A stretch of 64,000 nucleotides of DNA, from assembly GCA_951230915.1 (NCBI GenBank), contig OX579641.1, positions 2,976,001-3,040,000 of the forward strand. The letters are read 5' to 3'. Position numbers and translations under genes: made by a program. Below, in pieces: positions 25,701 to 38,100 of the stretch (the stretch's first letter is position 1; every line of letters starts with the position of its first letter). Source of the stretch: Antitrichia curtipendula. Its lineage: Eukaryota; Streptophyta; Bryopsida; Hypnales; Leucodontaceae. The notes under the pieces were generated by a model. The model was not told the DNA's origin, ran no database searches, and saw only the letters and a list, made by a program, of their open reading frames with translations.

Positions 25701-26493
25701 GGAGTATATCAATTGCGTGGGTACTGCGATCGAGACATCTCTCTCATTCCCTACGTCCCCTAAAGTTACAATAATGTAGTCAACAATTTAAAGATACAGA
25801 AACCGCATACGAAGTCGCGTCTCACTCACTATCTGCGACGCGTCATGGCCCACAAGGCACATCTCTCGGAATTCTTATACATCCTTTGTGAAAAAAAAAC
25901 ACTCTTGCGCCAGTGCATTTCGAGATCACCTTCTGAATTATGCGGAGGTGAGGTGAGGGATCACTGAATCCTAAATTTGAACAAAGGGATAATTACGATC
26001 ATTACGTGAATATTGGACAGCCCACCAAGCAGGCCATCCATGGCAACTTATTAGCAGGGAAGAAGTCAGCCATCAAAGTGAACTCGAAGAACTACGGGAG
26101 TGTGATATTCTAAGGAGAATGGACAACCTCCGCTTTCAGGATCGTCGAACCAAACTAAACTAAACTTCATCCTCAACTCCAAATCCTCCATCAATTCTCG
26201 ACCAACTCTACCTTTCCATCACCATGCCCAGTTCCACTTACATGCCCGGTCGCAGTGTTCCCAAACTTCATCCAGCATGCTGCCCCCTCGCCGTCTGCAC
26301 GCTTCAAATCGCGAAGAAGCTCCGGCGTGAGGCGAATCGCCATAGCAAACGGCCGAACGGCTCCCATCTCCAACTGCTGCAGCTGGAACTTTTCAGGTCC
26401 AGGCCCCCTCCCCCGGGGCCCCAATGGCGGAGGCCCCGGCGTCTCCTTCCTGCCCCGCCCAGAGAGCCCGACCCTCCCAAACTTGGAGTTCAT
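16732..26493 (-). CDS. ELL: RNA polymerase II elongation factor ELL, 14 exons, 1506 aa
   Basis: Exons on the minus strand: 26493-26242, 25313-25087, 24356-24292, 23420-23349, 22717-22344, 22228-22151, 21960-21881, 21660-21073, 20902-20761, 20382-18047, 17836-17759, 17399-17291, 17151-17083, 16782-16732. Every junction has GT-AG and keeps one frame of 1507 codons including the stop. The N-terminus (FAMAIRLTPELLRDLKR) fits the ELL N-terminal domain. Residues about 307-375 form the winged-helix part (PKGMTLKAVEKCLGES, HAPGKYILKEGV). About 545-625 is Ser/Asp-rich. Exon 10 (about 627-1405) is a long disordered linker with RKPSP repeats near 1090-1157. The C-terminus from about 1380 is the occludin/ELL domain (AYFAKYEKDAPELRGPI, YKQEYQIKYQVYIRLY). 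ELL raises Pol II elongation rate in the nucleus. It is longer than animal ELL (about 600 aa) because of the linker. Confidence 0.9.
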
Positions 26494-26800
26494 GGTTGCG
26501 CTAGGGTTTGGCGCTCGGGGTCCGACCCGTGCAATCCTTCGCTTAAGTTGGCATGGATTGTCCTTCCCGAACCCTAGCAATCACTGCCTTCCTCACGACT
26601 GGCTTGTTCACAAACCCCGGCCGTTGCACCCGAACTACCCGGACCCCGCAGACGGCACAGTCGGTGGGGTCCAAGAATCGTACGTAAACCAGCGCCACCA
26701 AATTGGCAGTGATATATGCAGGGGGGGCGTCTTTCGCGTGATTAGGGTTTCAATCGGAATTACGCATGATTAGGGTTTCAATTTGCACTAAATTAGTATC
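26494..26800 (-). promoter_or_regulatory. ELL 5' leader and promoter region with telo-boxes
   Basis: Upstream of the ELL ATG. AAACCCTA telo-box motifs appear on the minus strand at about 26510-26517, 26741-26750 and 26769-26778; the last two lie in near-identical GATTAGGGTTTCAAT blocks 28 bases apart. Telo-boxes are common in promoters of plant housekeeping and translation genes. The leader is GC-rich compared with what lies beyond. No clear TATA box is seen, and the start site is not determined. Confidence 0.5.
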
Positions 26801-28144
26801 CAACATGAACAGTAGTTGCTAACTAAATGACAAATAGAGTGACTTACACGATAGTGTGATGTAAATGATATTATTATAGGTATAATAATACTAAATTTAA
26901 TTATTAGCATGTGGATGCTATTGAAATCTTACTATTTAGAAATGTTGAATACTCATGAAGTACAACAAAAAAAACTATTATTTCGTGAAAAAAGTCATGA
27001 CCTTTGGATCCTCAATTCGAATTCACATAGATTTATATTTAATACAAAAAAACTTAATATGAGATGTGCCCTTCACTTGATTATGCAATGTGCCTCTTAT
27101 TTTCTATATTTGCTACATATTTGGACAACAATTCAATGTGCCTTGGTGCATTGTTTGGTTATCACAAGAGTCTATTTAATAGCATCTATAAGTAGTGCTC
27201 CATTTTCTTCAATATTTCTCTTGTTTTTATTGAAATTCCAAAAAGAGACAATCAAGGCAAAAAAATTGACCAAGAATCTTCAAATGACATCCATCCCAAT
27301 TGAAGCTATTGCCAAGCCTCCAACACCCAAATAGTTGAAAGTTAACCTTTTAGGTTGGAAGGCAATTATGGCTACAACTAGAATATTTATTGAGAGAATC
27401 TTTTTGAGATTGGTGGTTTCAACTTTCAAAAGAAATCTAAATTTTGGTACACAATCCAATGGTCCTGTATAAAATAGAAGAGTATTGGATGGGCATGTCA
27501 TGTGTAAAACATAATCATAATCTACCATCTGCATTGAAAAAAATTCATGATCAAAGTAAATGTATATAGATCTTGTTTGTGATGTTAAAAATAGTGTAAA
27601 ATTCAATGTCTCATCATGGTCACAAAGCAAGAAAAAAAAGGCAAGAATGAGATGCTTTGGATTATAAACACATAGTAATAATGTTGTCAAATATAAAAGA
27701 ACCACATGTGATTTTGGATATTGGACCAAGAGATATGAGTAATATATATACAAGATATAACTAGATTTGGGGTGTATTGAATCAATTGTTGAAAATGCCT
27801 TTAAGTTCTTGAATATAATATTCTCAATTCATCAAAGCAAACAACAATAAAGGTATCAGCAGTAAGTACCGCATTGGAAGTAAATGGATAAAAAAACATA
27901 ATAAATTCCTATAAGAACTTTGATTATACATGTAATCCTATTGTACAAAGATGGAGGCACCATATTTCTTTTTAGGCTCTTTTTTTTTGCAAGTAGGAGG
28001 CCAAATAGACATTCTTTAGTAGGTGTTCATTTGTTCTTCTTAACATGTCCCTCAACTTGTTTGTTGTTCCTTTTAGGTGCACATGTGACTTGTACATCTT
28101 GCATCTTTTACATTTCTTTTGAAAACATAGTCTATGAAGACTTC
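26801..28144. other. AT-rich intergenic DNA
   Basis: Nothing supported. The open frames here (for example 27280-27753 on the minus strand) have low-complexity hydrophobic translations typical of AT-rich chance frames. Confidence 0.6.
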
Positions 28145-29780
28145 TTAACCCCTAAAGGACTATGACTATGTTTTCACCCAAAACGCTCCAAAATTGCCAT
28201 TTTATTACAAGTACCAAATTTTTGAGAATTTTTCTTTTTTTGACACATGTAATTGTAGGCTCTTGTAGTATACTGACTTAAGAGCACGTGGAAAAAATTT
28301 CAAAATTTTCTACAGCACAGATTGCAAGATATTAGCATTCAAATTTCCTAAAATCATTTTTTTGGGCCTTGCAAAAAACAGGGCAGATGCACTTCACAAG
28401 CTCACTTTTCTATGAAAAAATGTTTAAAATGGTGGTGCTTCTTTGAATTCATTCTTCAAGGCAAGTTGGCTACATGCTTGTAAAAATTTAGATTATTTGA
28501 AATTATACAACATATACAAATAACACAGTAAGTAGAAAGAAGTAGAGAATGATTCAAAATACAAAATTGTTAATAATTTAGTTAGGAAATTGAAAAATGC
28601 CAATCCCAATGGTTGAAATGTTATAATAAACAATATATATCCTATGATTTTAGTTTTTCTAAAAATATTAAAAATTGAGTAAGATAAAGAACTTCAAAGT
28701 TTATTTTTAGAGTACATTGATGTTTCTTAAATGTTTCTACAATACAACTTGAAAAGTTAATAACCAATATTTTTCAAAAATTTATAATGTAACATAATGA
28801 AAGAGCACAGAAAATAATTTACCAAAAATGAGATGTTTTTTTAAAATAAACTTTTTGTGCATTAATCAAGATTGTTTAAAATAATAAATTTAATAGATAA
28901 TTTTGATGGTACATTCTTAAAACGATAGTATATTCTTCATGCCATCCAACAATCTATGTAAAGAGTAAAAAAAGGCAAATGATATTACAAAAATGATATT
29001 ACAAAAAATGAATAATTAAAGGGTAATTTAGGCAATTGCAATCTTTATGTTTTAAGATTTCCACAAGATTTTTGAAATTACATTAGTAATTGTATCATTT
29101 GATGTTTGGTCTTTTTTTAAATTCCAAATTGTTCCTCATAAAATCCTTAGCACCCAAATGCCTAAGGCCTTTTTTGAGTTTCTTGGATTTTGTTCTATAT
29201 TGAACAAAAATCCAACATTTTGATAAATTTCATCAATATTCTTTGAATTGAAAATGTACAAATTCAAGTTAGACATATTAGAGATCACATCAAAAAATAA
29301 AACATAACAATACCACTTATGGATTAAAAGATTATGTTGTTTTTTAAAAAATAAACTAAAATAGAATTATGAAAATGGAACTAGATTCCAAAAGATTTTG
29401 TATTTCCTAAAATTCTATTGATTCGGTCATTGCACTTCTCAAATCAACAGAAAATAGGCGTCATTTTGTTGATTTTCACAAAAAGTTTAAGAATTAGTGA
29501 ACAATCATTCCAATGCTCCAAATAACAAAAATCAGTTGATTTTATGCTATTTCAATCATGGTTTTTTAGTATTGCTTATAAATTTATTTATTTTAAATTG
29601 TAAAAACTGAGTTTAAAAATGAATCCTATAAGTTATTTTTCAAGAAAATGCTTTGATTGCCCAAATAATAAGATTGTCCATAATTTTAACATAACAAATC
29701 CAAATAGAATGAATCAAAGCTTTATATGTAGATAAAAATACAATCTATAAGCTCAAGAAACAAATTTTTATTATGGGCCC
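28145..29780. repeat. mosaic of nested, decayed TTAA-type elements
   Basis: A left end TTAACCCCTAAAGGACTATG starts at 28145; no right end is found. 28145-28550 is the inverted equivalent of the right half of 10639-11178. 29145-29350 resembles the left half of 48051-48692 (CCTAAGGCCTTTTTTGAGTT). 29560-29775 resembles 57400-57545 of another element. The series is cut off by GC-rich DNA at about 29776. No genes. Confidence 0.6.
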
Positions 29781-30120
29781 CTTCTAAACACGCTTACGCT
29801 CCCCTGAAGGGAACCTCGTCGGGGAACTTCGGCAATGTGGGAACGGGGAACGCGGAGAACGCCGCGGAGGATCTCGCCGCACCGCGCAGGATCTCAACGT
29901 AAGTATGAGTATTGTAAAAATGCAGATCACATGAGAGGTGTTTCTTGCAATCACCCATGAATGATCATGGATTGGAAAAGCTAGTCCCTCCTATCCGTTG
30001 TGTAAGATCTGTCACCCACTCCTGGGAAATGATGTGAGAGTAGTCATAGATGACATTAATTACACTAAACAACTGGAAGTGGATAGGCTGATAACACGTT
30101 GCAGAATCACAGTACATCAT

Positions 30121-31062
30121 TTACAATTCTGCTCGATATATCTGGACGGCAGCAATAAAATCGGTTATGAAAATATTTCCTGCCTGAGCAAATTTAATGA
30201 GCTCCTGAACACACTCTAAGAGCGGCGTGGCACATGGAAGATCCAACAAGGTGTGCAAATCACGTAAAACAGAAAGGTTACGCTTGGCTGCACTTTTCTG
30301 AAGGGAATCCTGGCTGAACTCCACAATCAGTGTCTTAAATTCGCCCATCAAGGGCTCAAGAAGCGAGATCCACCTCGTGGCCTCATGATTCAAGATATCG
30401 ACTTCTTGAGCCCCCTGTCTCTACAACTTCTGCGAGCATTTGTAATTCCTGATATCGTTTGGGTGAGCTGGAGAAATAGCTACGCAATTGAGTGCACAAA
30501 CCCTCACACTTGTGAACGAAGGGGGCCTTTTGTAACTAGAGTTTCACACGATCTGAGAGCACTACGCACATGGACTCCGTGAGTTTTCATTCCGAAGGCT
30601 CACATGAATACTTCCTGGAATGTTTGGAACATTCAAGTGGATCAACAAATTTCGAGCGCCAACATAGTCAGACCTCGAACGTCCTTGATTAAGAACATGG
30701 AACAAGGTTTTCATTTGGACAAGTCGTTTCATTCTCTCCTTAGCAATGCCTTGAGGCACTTGCTGCACAACTCTGTCTCCGCCCCTGGCAAAGTAAATGC
30801 GCTCATTTTTTACGTGCTGGTTACTACCAAGGTTGTAATACTCGCCCCGTCTCACCTTCCCCATATCACATATATAGTGCCTTTCTCCTTCCTGCATATT
30901 TCCACAAAGAATCGATATTTGGAACAAGAAGTTTGACCCTGTTTTCAACGTCACTGCAATCCTTACAATGGACTTGCGTAACTCGGTCATCAACGCCAAC
31001 CACAACCTCTGCCCATGGCAGTTTGGCTGACCAGGATTCTTGGAAGTACCGATTTTAGTCAT
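30121..31062 (-). pseudogene. decayed hAT-like transposase
   Basis: Three conserved blocks appear in order on the minus strand. Near 30730-30610 is NLLIHLNVPNIPGSIHVS. Near 30490-30390 is SYFSSSPKRYQELQMLAEVV, ending in a stop. At 30393-30121, in another frame, are TRWISLLEPLMGEFKTLIVE and LLECVQELIKFAQAGNIFI. The layout matches a hAT-like protein family I know from seed-free plants, in which about 200 residues normally separate the first two blocks, so this copy has an internal deletion as well as a frameshift near 30385. The terminal repeats of the parent element were not identified. GC-rich DNA at 29776-29900 may be its remaining edge. Confidence 0.6.
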
Positions 31063-31425
31063 ACATTTTTTTGCGTTTTTTGGTCAATTCGTGACTTGCT
31101 GATGCAGAGGCAGGATCCAGAACCACGCACTCGGAGTCACTGATTGAATGCCGTGCACTGCAGGTGAATTAAGCCAACCTGCGACCCCATGGCGGTGCGA
31201 TTCAAGCTGTGATACCACCACGTACATCCGCCTGCAATTGCAATTCAGATTGCACCTGTCTCGCCCGGGCCAGCCTCCTGTGACGGAAGTCTACCTTCTT
31301 ACACAAATCTACGGAGTGAGGATTGCGCCGTCGACACGACTACTCTAAAGCACCGAACCCATAGTACGAGAATTAAGTGCCATCCTCAAGCAACAGCTAG
31401 CTGCGATCCCCAACCCCAAGAAATT

Positions 31426-31583
31426 CACAGGGAGAACGGCGGGCCATCACACCCCCCGGTACAATTCTGGGGTTGCCGCTTGACCCCCCCCCAAACTTTC
31501 TAAAGATAGAAAGTTTGGGGGGGTGTCAAGCGGCAACCCCAGAATTGTACCGGGGTGTGTGATGGCCCGCCGTTCTCCCTGTG
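31426..31583. mobile_element. 158-bp fold-back hairpin element
   Basis: Nearly the whole element is one palindrome: arms of about 75 bases starting CACAGGGAGAACGGCGGGCC pair around a loop near 31503. The flanks are ATT on both sides (31423-31425 and 31584-31586), a 3-bp target duplication. The same CACAGGGAG-type ends occur at 42153, 43105 and 43573. No coding. Confidence 0.9.
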
Positions 31584-31589
31584 ATTCAG

Positions 31590-32224
31590 ACTAGCACCCT
31601 ACGTCCAAGAAGATAGAGCCATGCAAGAAGCGTCAATCAGAATTGAAGAACATGAGAGCATGAGAAGGTGAGAAAACTCCATCAACGCTGCACTTAAAAA
31701 TGCTTGCACTCCCACGAAGAAGCGTCACGTACTCGGCTCCGTCCGTTGCAGTATCGCTCAACGCCTCATCTTCCACAGTAAACGCCGTGCGCCCCAAAAC
31801 TAATCCGCCTCCAAGAATAAACGCTACCATTGAAATGTGACTGCCAAATTCCAATGCGTACACAATTGAGCCGACGCAATCTAATATTTTCTGAAGTAGC
31901 GAAGGCTGATCGACACGTACTGTAGTGTGGGCAACAATCGGAGACAGTAAGCAGGCGAGAGCGCGCTGAAAGCAGCAAGTGGCGATTTGACAAACAAGTA
32001 AGTGCAGGCTTTGTCGATTTGGCAGGAAGATTAGACAACACGCTGGCGATGGAACAGAAGTGCAGGACACAGGCGGCGCACGAGCTGAGTGACAACAACG
32101 AAAAAGGCTACTGAAGGCGGCGCTGAAGACTGGACGTGGTAGAGCCCCTGCGGCGAAGGGTATGAGTGCAAGGGTCCGGATATGTGAAAAATATCCGGCT
32201 TTATACCCATTTTTCTGTGTGTAC
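31590..32224 (-). other. GC-richer segment with an open frame of uncertain coding status
   Basis: A minus-strand frame is open from 32226 to 31633 (about 197 codons) but begins at GTG and has no early ATG. The translation (with LDCVGSIVYALEFGSH and VAFILGGGLVLGRTAFTVED) resembles nothing I know. It may be part of a spliced gene or captured host DNA, or it may be chance. Confidence 0.2.
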
Positions 32225-32234
32225 ACTTCGTCGG

Positions 32235-32450
32235 GGCCAGGGAGGATTTATCCATGTATTGCCCCCATCAAAGGGTAAATATAAAAGTTACCCCTATTTT
32301 ATCACGTTGAGCAGCTAATTCGGGGTCTCTGATTTGCAAATATGAATTTAGAATTTGCACATTTTATCATAAGTGGCAAATAAAGAATAATTTTAGTATT
32401 TTCTGTAGGGGTAAAACTCAGGGCAATACATAGATAAATCCTTCTTGGCC
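32235..32450. mobile_element. Mutator-like MITE, 216 bp
   Basis: The ends are GGCCAGGGAGGATTTATC and, reversed, GGCCAAGAAGGATTTATC, continuing as ATGTATTGCCC. The flanks ACTTCGTCGG (32225-32234) and ACTTTGTCGG (32451-32460) form a 10-bp target duplication with one mismatch, as expected for Mutator-type elements. Part of its interior is present again, inverted, at about 32545-32680. Confidence 0.8.
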
Positions 32451-32709
32451 ACTTTGTCGGTGCTTCAGGCAGGTAAGATAGGCCGCGGTGAACTGACCTC
32501 CTTGCTCATCCACCTAGGAAAATCCTGAATTTTTTTATTTTCCATGCATGAATTTTTTTGCAAATTCTGAATTCATATTTGCAATCTGAGGCCCCAAATT
32601 AGCTAGGAGAGATATACGAGTTAAATTTGTCAAGCACAAAATAGGGGGTCTTTTATTTTACTTGCAGTCCTGGAATTACTTCACGAGGACGAGTGAAGGG
32701 GTGAGGAAT

Positions 32710-33631
32710 TTAACCCCTAAAGGCCCGTTTGTCCCCTCGGGGGACAATTTGGGTCCGGGTAGGTTCCTGTGACCTCAATTTGTAGAGAATTTTTTGGGGA
32801 TTTTTTGAGGTTGTGCGATTCTATGAGAGCTTTGTGGATATATAATTTTTATTTCAAATGGTGCGCGGGAGAAAAAGTTATGCCAAAAATAGAGTTTGGT
32901 GGGCAACACAAAAAAATCACAAAAAGTCAACATAAATTTCTTAAATATTTTTTCCAAAATCTATGTCTTTTGTGTACATTTGAAGATTTGATTCATTCTA
33001 TTTGGACTAATAATGAAAAAGTTATGGACAATCTTAGTTCTTCGGGCAATCTAAGCATCTTCTTGAAAAAATAACTTTTAGGATTCATTTTTTAATGCAA
33101 TTTTTACAATTTTCAGAAAAAAATTGTTAGACAAGGTTGAATTTGCTTGCTAAAACAATCTCACCGTTGGGATTATGGTATTGCAATTTTGTCTTAGAGC
33201 TATTAACGATTTAGTTATTCCTTCAATCTTGAACCTACTTCTACTTAACAATTTTTTTAATGAGTGAAAATTTAGTGTTTTTTCTTGAATTTTTTTTCCT
33301 AGATTCTCAACTGAAGTATTCAACATATAAACTTAGAAAATCAAAATCAACAATACAAAAAATTTAAGTTAAATAGGTTCAAAGCCCAAAAATCTAGTCA
33401 AGCAAGGTGCAAAAAAACTTGTTTTCTTCACTTTGAATGCAAATATCTTGCAATCTATTTGGTCAAAGTTTCTGAAATTTCTTGCATACATTCTCATACT
33501 AGTCTAGTATAAGATCCTATGATTAGATATGCAAAAAAGAACAATTTTTATAGTTTTTTGCTTTTTGCAATAGAAGTGGCAGTTTTGAGTGTGTTTTGAT
33601 GGAGAAAAGGCCTCGGGGCTTTAGGGGTTAA
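32710..33631. mobile_element. TTAA-flanked non-autonomous element, 922 bp
   Basis: TTAA at both ends (32710-32713 and 33628-33631). Terminal repeats: CCCCTAAAGGCCCGTTTG on the left; CCCCTAAAGCCCCGAGGCC for the right end reversed. Next to the left end is a short hairpin, GTCCCCTCGGGGGAC. No transposase. Confidence 0.88.
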
Positions 33632-35149
33632 AAGAGTATTGATATCACTGCAACTAAGGTAAACTATTCCATTACGGATTAAATGGGAACAAACCCATTG
33701 TGGGCTGAAAATTAATGGTGGTGTATGATGTAGATATTTGATTTAAAAGTTTAAAGCTCAGGTGCAATCTGTTCTTGTGTTTTGAGGATCTTTGAAGATT
33801 CTTAATCCACTTGAGTTTCCTATCAGAATTAGTTGTGGAACCTAAGCTTAATGGAGATGTTTTACATAAGGACAATAGGACCAATAAGGTTAGGGCCTTC
33901 AGTCTGATTGACCATTTGGTCAGACTTTTAATTAAATCATTCTGTAAGCTTATTGCTGATCTTTTTTGCCACCAAATTAACTCCTTTGCATTATGTGCAT
34001 GCTTCAATTTTGCAATCTGTATTACATTTGTTTTATATATAGTCTAAAGGTAGTTTATATTGTAGAACCAATATAGTTATTTTAAATGCTAGAGAAATAA
34101 CAATTATTCATAAAAAGAATTAATCTCCATAACAGATTCAATAGGTGATTCCCTAGGGCCCACACGTCTTGTTATTTATTTATAAACTTAAGTGTTGGGA
34201 CAGGGGTTCTACACGCCAAACTAAAATTTGGGCTTATAATGCAATAACTTTTGTTTTTTGACACCAGTTGAAATAAAAATTTATATTCCTAGATAGCTAA
34301 TGCATTTTTCTATTTTCACAAAAAAAAATTCAAAATCATGAAGAATATTGAGACTATAAGAGCTTTTTGGAAATTCATTTTGTCTCATAAGGGGACAATG
34401 GAACTTTTGGGGTTAATCCTATAACGTCTATGTAGATACTAAGTGCTCGATAGATGATAGAAAATACGTCTATGTAAGACAAAAGTGCAAATGTTCATCC
34501 TTAGAATTTTGTATAGAAATTGGAGGTCTTGTAGTTAGTTTGATTTCTAATGATTGCTTTTAGGTTTTTCCAAGTACATGCTGAACTATCTCTTATAATG
34601 ATGCATCTCCCTTCCAAGTTACAATTAAAGCACCCCCTCTCTATAAAGATTGCAAGCTATTGATCTCAAAAACAAGAATTCTCTCTCTCCCCTCCAACGT
34701 TGTTGATCTTGAAAAATAAATAACCTGGATACAGATACTGTGAGATATGGATATTCTAGTATATATGTCATGCGTGAGATATGGATATCCCATATTGATT
34801 GGTGGCTAGATTGCTCTTGAAAAATACAAATAGAGAAGGGGTCTTTACCAATTAGTAACATGAATTAATTAATTTACTTTTCTTCTTCTTTTTTGTGTGG
34901 GGGGGGCATGAATGTAATACAATAAAAAATCATTTGAAACTAATTGATTTATCCCCTATGAATAACTATACACTCAAAAGACAAGGTACTACTATTTAGC
35001 ATTGTACCAAAGAAAATGATTTCCACAATGACCAACATGTCTTTACAAGATTAAGGATTAATGATGGTTATAGGTTAAGGATTAAAGATTCTTGTATTGT
35101 TTTTTTTAATAATGTTTTCACTATTTTTTAAGAATCTATCCCCTAATGT
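33632..35149. other. AT-rich DNA with a solo TTAA-element end
   Basis: No gene. An inverted element end reads GACAATGGAACTTTTGGGGTTAA, ending at about 34405 with no matching partner. 34430-34620 looks like a decayed relative of the 236-bp TTAA MITE. Confidence 0.5.
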
Positions 35150-38100
35150 TCTAGTTTCCCTTTAGGAACAAATTAGAATTTGGACAAGGTCCTATGATCT
35201 TAATTTTTGGCATGAGTTTTGAGTTTTTTTTTTTAATATTGAATAACACATTAGCTTTTAAAAATATGATTTTTATTTCAATTGGGGCCCAACAACCAAA
35301 AGTATGCCACAATAAGCTCAAAATGGTCAAGCTTGGGTAGCAAAACTATCCACAAAAGTTTGAAAATAAAATTTGAGATTTTTTTATTTTATAGAATACA
35401 TTTTTGTTTATATTGAAGATTTGATTCATTTCATTTGAATTAGTGATGTACAAATTATGGAGCATCTTTATGAGAAAATAATGAAGTAGATTCATTTTTC
35501 AACTCAATTTTAGCAATTTTCAAAAAGATTTTTTTGGCATGATCTGGTTGTTCTTCGTAATTTAGGCTCAAACATTTGCTCATTTTATTGCCATTTCTTA
35601 TTGTCCAAGGATGGAAACGGCGAAGTAGGGTGTTTCTACCTCATCCCACATCCAAATTCATGCATGAATAAGTTATTGATTTTTTTTATTACCATACTCA
35701 AAATAAAAATTGTAAATTCATTGCTAGTGTGAAATCTAAAACATAATCTAAAGTCACTAAACCACAAATGCATTAAGCATTCATGACCCCACAATTAAGA
35801 TTCCCTTTGAAATGCAATGTTTTTATTTTGGACAAAATTTCACTTAAACTAATAAATTTTGGTCTCTATGGCATTATCCTTGCATGTATCAATGTGTATT
35901 GTGAGGCTATCAAGGCTGACACTAACTTAGTCCAAAATAGAAACTGTGCTTCAAACCCATGTATATTGGCGTTGGGCAAACTCTACAATAAGATTTCTTC
36001 CTTTTGGATTTTTTTTGGTGACGTGCAAAAAAAAATTTAGACAATGCTAGTAGTGAAATTTAAACAAAACCAACCCAATTTGCTTATCTAGAGTTTTCTA
36101 TTGAGATGTGATTCTTCATGAATACTTATCTAACATTCTGTGTGCATTAGTTCTTGTTTGACCTTATTTCTTATAAAATATCGACCAAAATTTTGCTTTT
36201 AAACCAATAATTTGAAAAAGTGAATTGGCTTGGCGGATTATAGTTGTGTTGGATCATTTTACATATTAGACACAAAGAAGGCAATATTATTAATAACAAA
36301 TAAAATTGACATCTAAAAATAAAAAACATCATTTCAAATGTCATTTTTGTGATTTATGATACACACCCAAGCCAAAGGTGGCCTTTAAAACTCAATCAAA
36401 AATAAAAAACAATTTCATTTTACTTTCCTCCCTCAAAAATAAGGAATGCCTTTTATACCATAGTAACAATGTTGTCTTTTCTGCAAAATTAGTCTAAAAG
36501 CAAAGAATTTAGCCCTACTGTAAATGGGATTCAACAAAAATGATAAACTTTCATCGCTTGCATCATGCACCTTTTCGGCTTTTCCTTAAGTAAGTTTATC
36601 ACTTACTAGTAACCTTTGAGGATGTAAGGTAGTCTCAAAACCCTTTTTGACTTTGGTGCTTGACTCTTGCAATAGTATTTGTAGACTCAAATATTTTCAA
36701 AGTAGCTCACTTATTGAGCTTGTGTGGCTCTATAGTTCAATGCTTTTCAAAACAATCAAGTTTTTGAGCCTCTATATCTTTTTTGTTGATTTGGTAATTT
36801 TCATTAGTACAAATTAAACCACCACTTCTATTTACATTAGATTTGGTGAAATTTTTTGCCTTTTTAAAATTATTTTAAAATTTGTTGATACTTGTTAAAA
36901 CTTGTGAAGTTTAACAAACTTGAATAAGTTCTAATAGTTGTTTGTTGAAATAGAAATAAAAAATTCAATTGAACTACTTTGACAATTTTCTATCAAAATC
37001 TATCGAATAAGAGAAAAGGTCAAAAAAAATCCATAAAGCAAAGTTTTACCAAATGTAAACATTTATAGGAGTGATGATTTTCTACTAATGTTTCTACACT
37101 AGGGATCCAAAGTTTTTCAGGAAATGGCACAGTGGCACTTCAAAAATATGTGGATACCATCCTGATTTCATATCCTAACTTGAAATCAAAGGAAGTCTGG
37201 ATGGGTTGCTTCTCTATTGTAGATTATGCTGAAATATGTCTCACATGACCTAATTGTGGCCAATTGTAATTATAATTCAACTAACCAAACTTCGTAAGAA
37301 GAGTGTTTTTTTCAAATAAAATTGCATCAAGTCATCCTTATGATGTTTTCTGACTCTTGAAACGCAAAAGAAGTAAGACTTGTCGTCTCTATCAAATTTC
37401 CAATCAAAACTAAAGTAGGTACACCCAAATGTGCCACTGAGCTTAAAACGCCATCTATACTATGTGTACATCTCCAAAATCAGTTCTGTACCTATAAGAA
37501 AGAAACGCTTTTAGAACCAAACTTTGTTCCTTAACCCCTCACCGCCCAAGGGGCCCAAAAGTGGCCTCACACAATCTAGCAGTCGACTTCAAAGTGCTGT
37601 AACTTTTGCGTCCAGTGTCCAAATTTAATAAAACTTATTGGAAAAGTTGCGCATACTAGACTAGTTTTTGTGGTAAAAATTTCAGGTCTATCTAAGATGT
37701 ATTGGATTTTTAGAAGCCATTCGAAGTTTGCAGATTCAATTTCAGTTCACCACACTGCATTGAGATGGCTGCAACTTCGGGGGCTTGTATCTTTTTCATC
37801 AAATGTTATTTTTCAATAAAAAAATTTGGGTTTTGTTCCCCATAAAGTCTACTTAATGTGGGAAATTTTTCATGTCAATCCAAGTTGTTTCGAATGCTTG
37901 GGAGCAATTCGAAGTTCAAAATATAGACATTTCTGCATTACAGTGAACTTCGGCGGCTTATAACTTCTTCAAACAAGGTTCGATTTCAATAATTTTTATT
38001 GGAAAAGTTGCGCATACTAGTCTAGTTCTTGTAGTAAAAATTTCATACCAATACAAGAAGTCATAATTAACTGAGAGGCATTTTAGTAGAGGTAGGTTCA

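Noticed and set aside
26224..26773. Plus-strand open frames over ELL exon 1
   Set aside because: GC-rich shadows of exon 1 and its leader; no family resemblance.
27280..27753. A 157-codon minus-strand gene in AT-rich DNA
   Set aside because: Phe/Leu/Tyr-rich composition typical of chance frames; no ATG context or neighbouring exons.
31633..32226. A 197-codon minus-strand gene
   Set aside because: Starts at GTG with no ATG and overlaps the leader of a MITE; kept only as uncertain.
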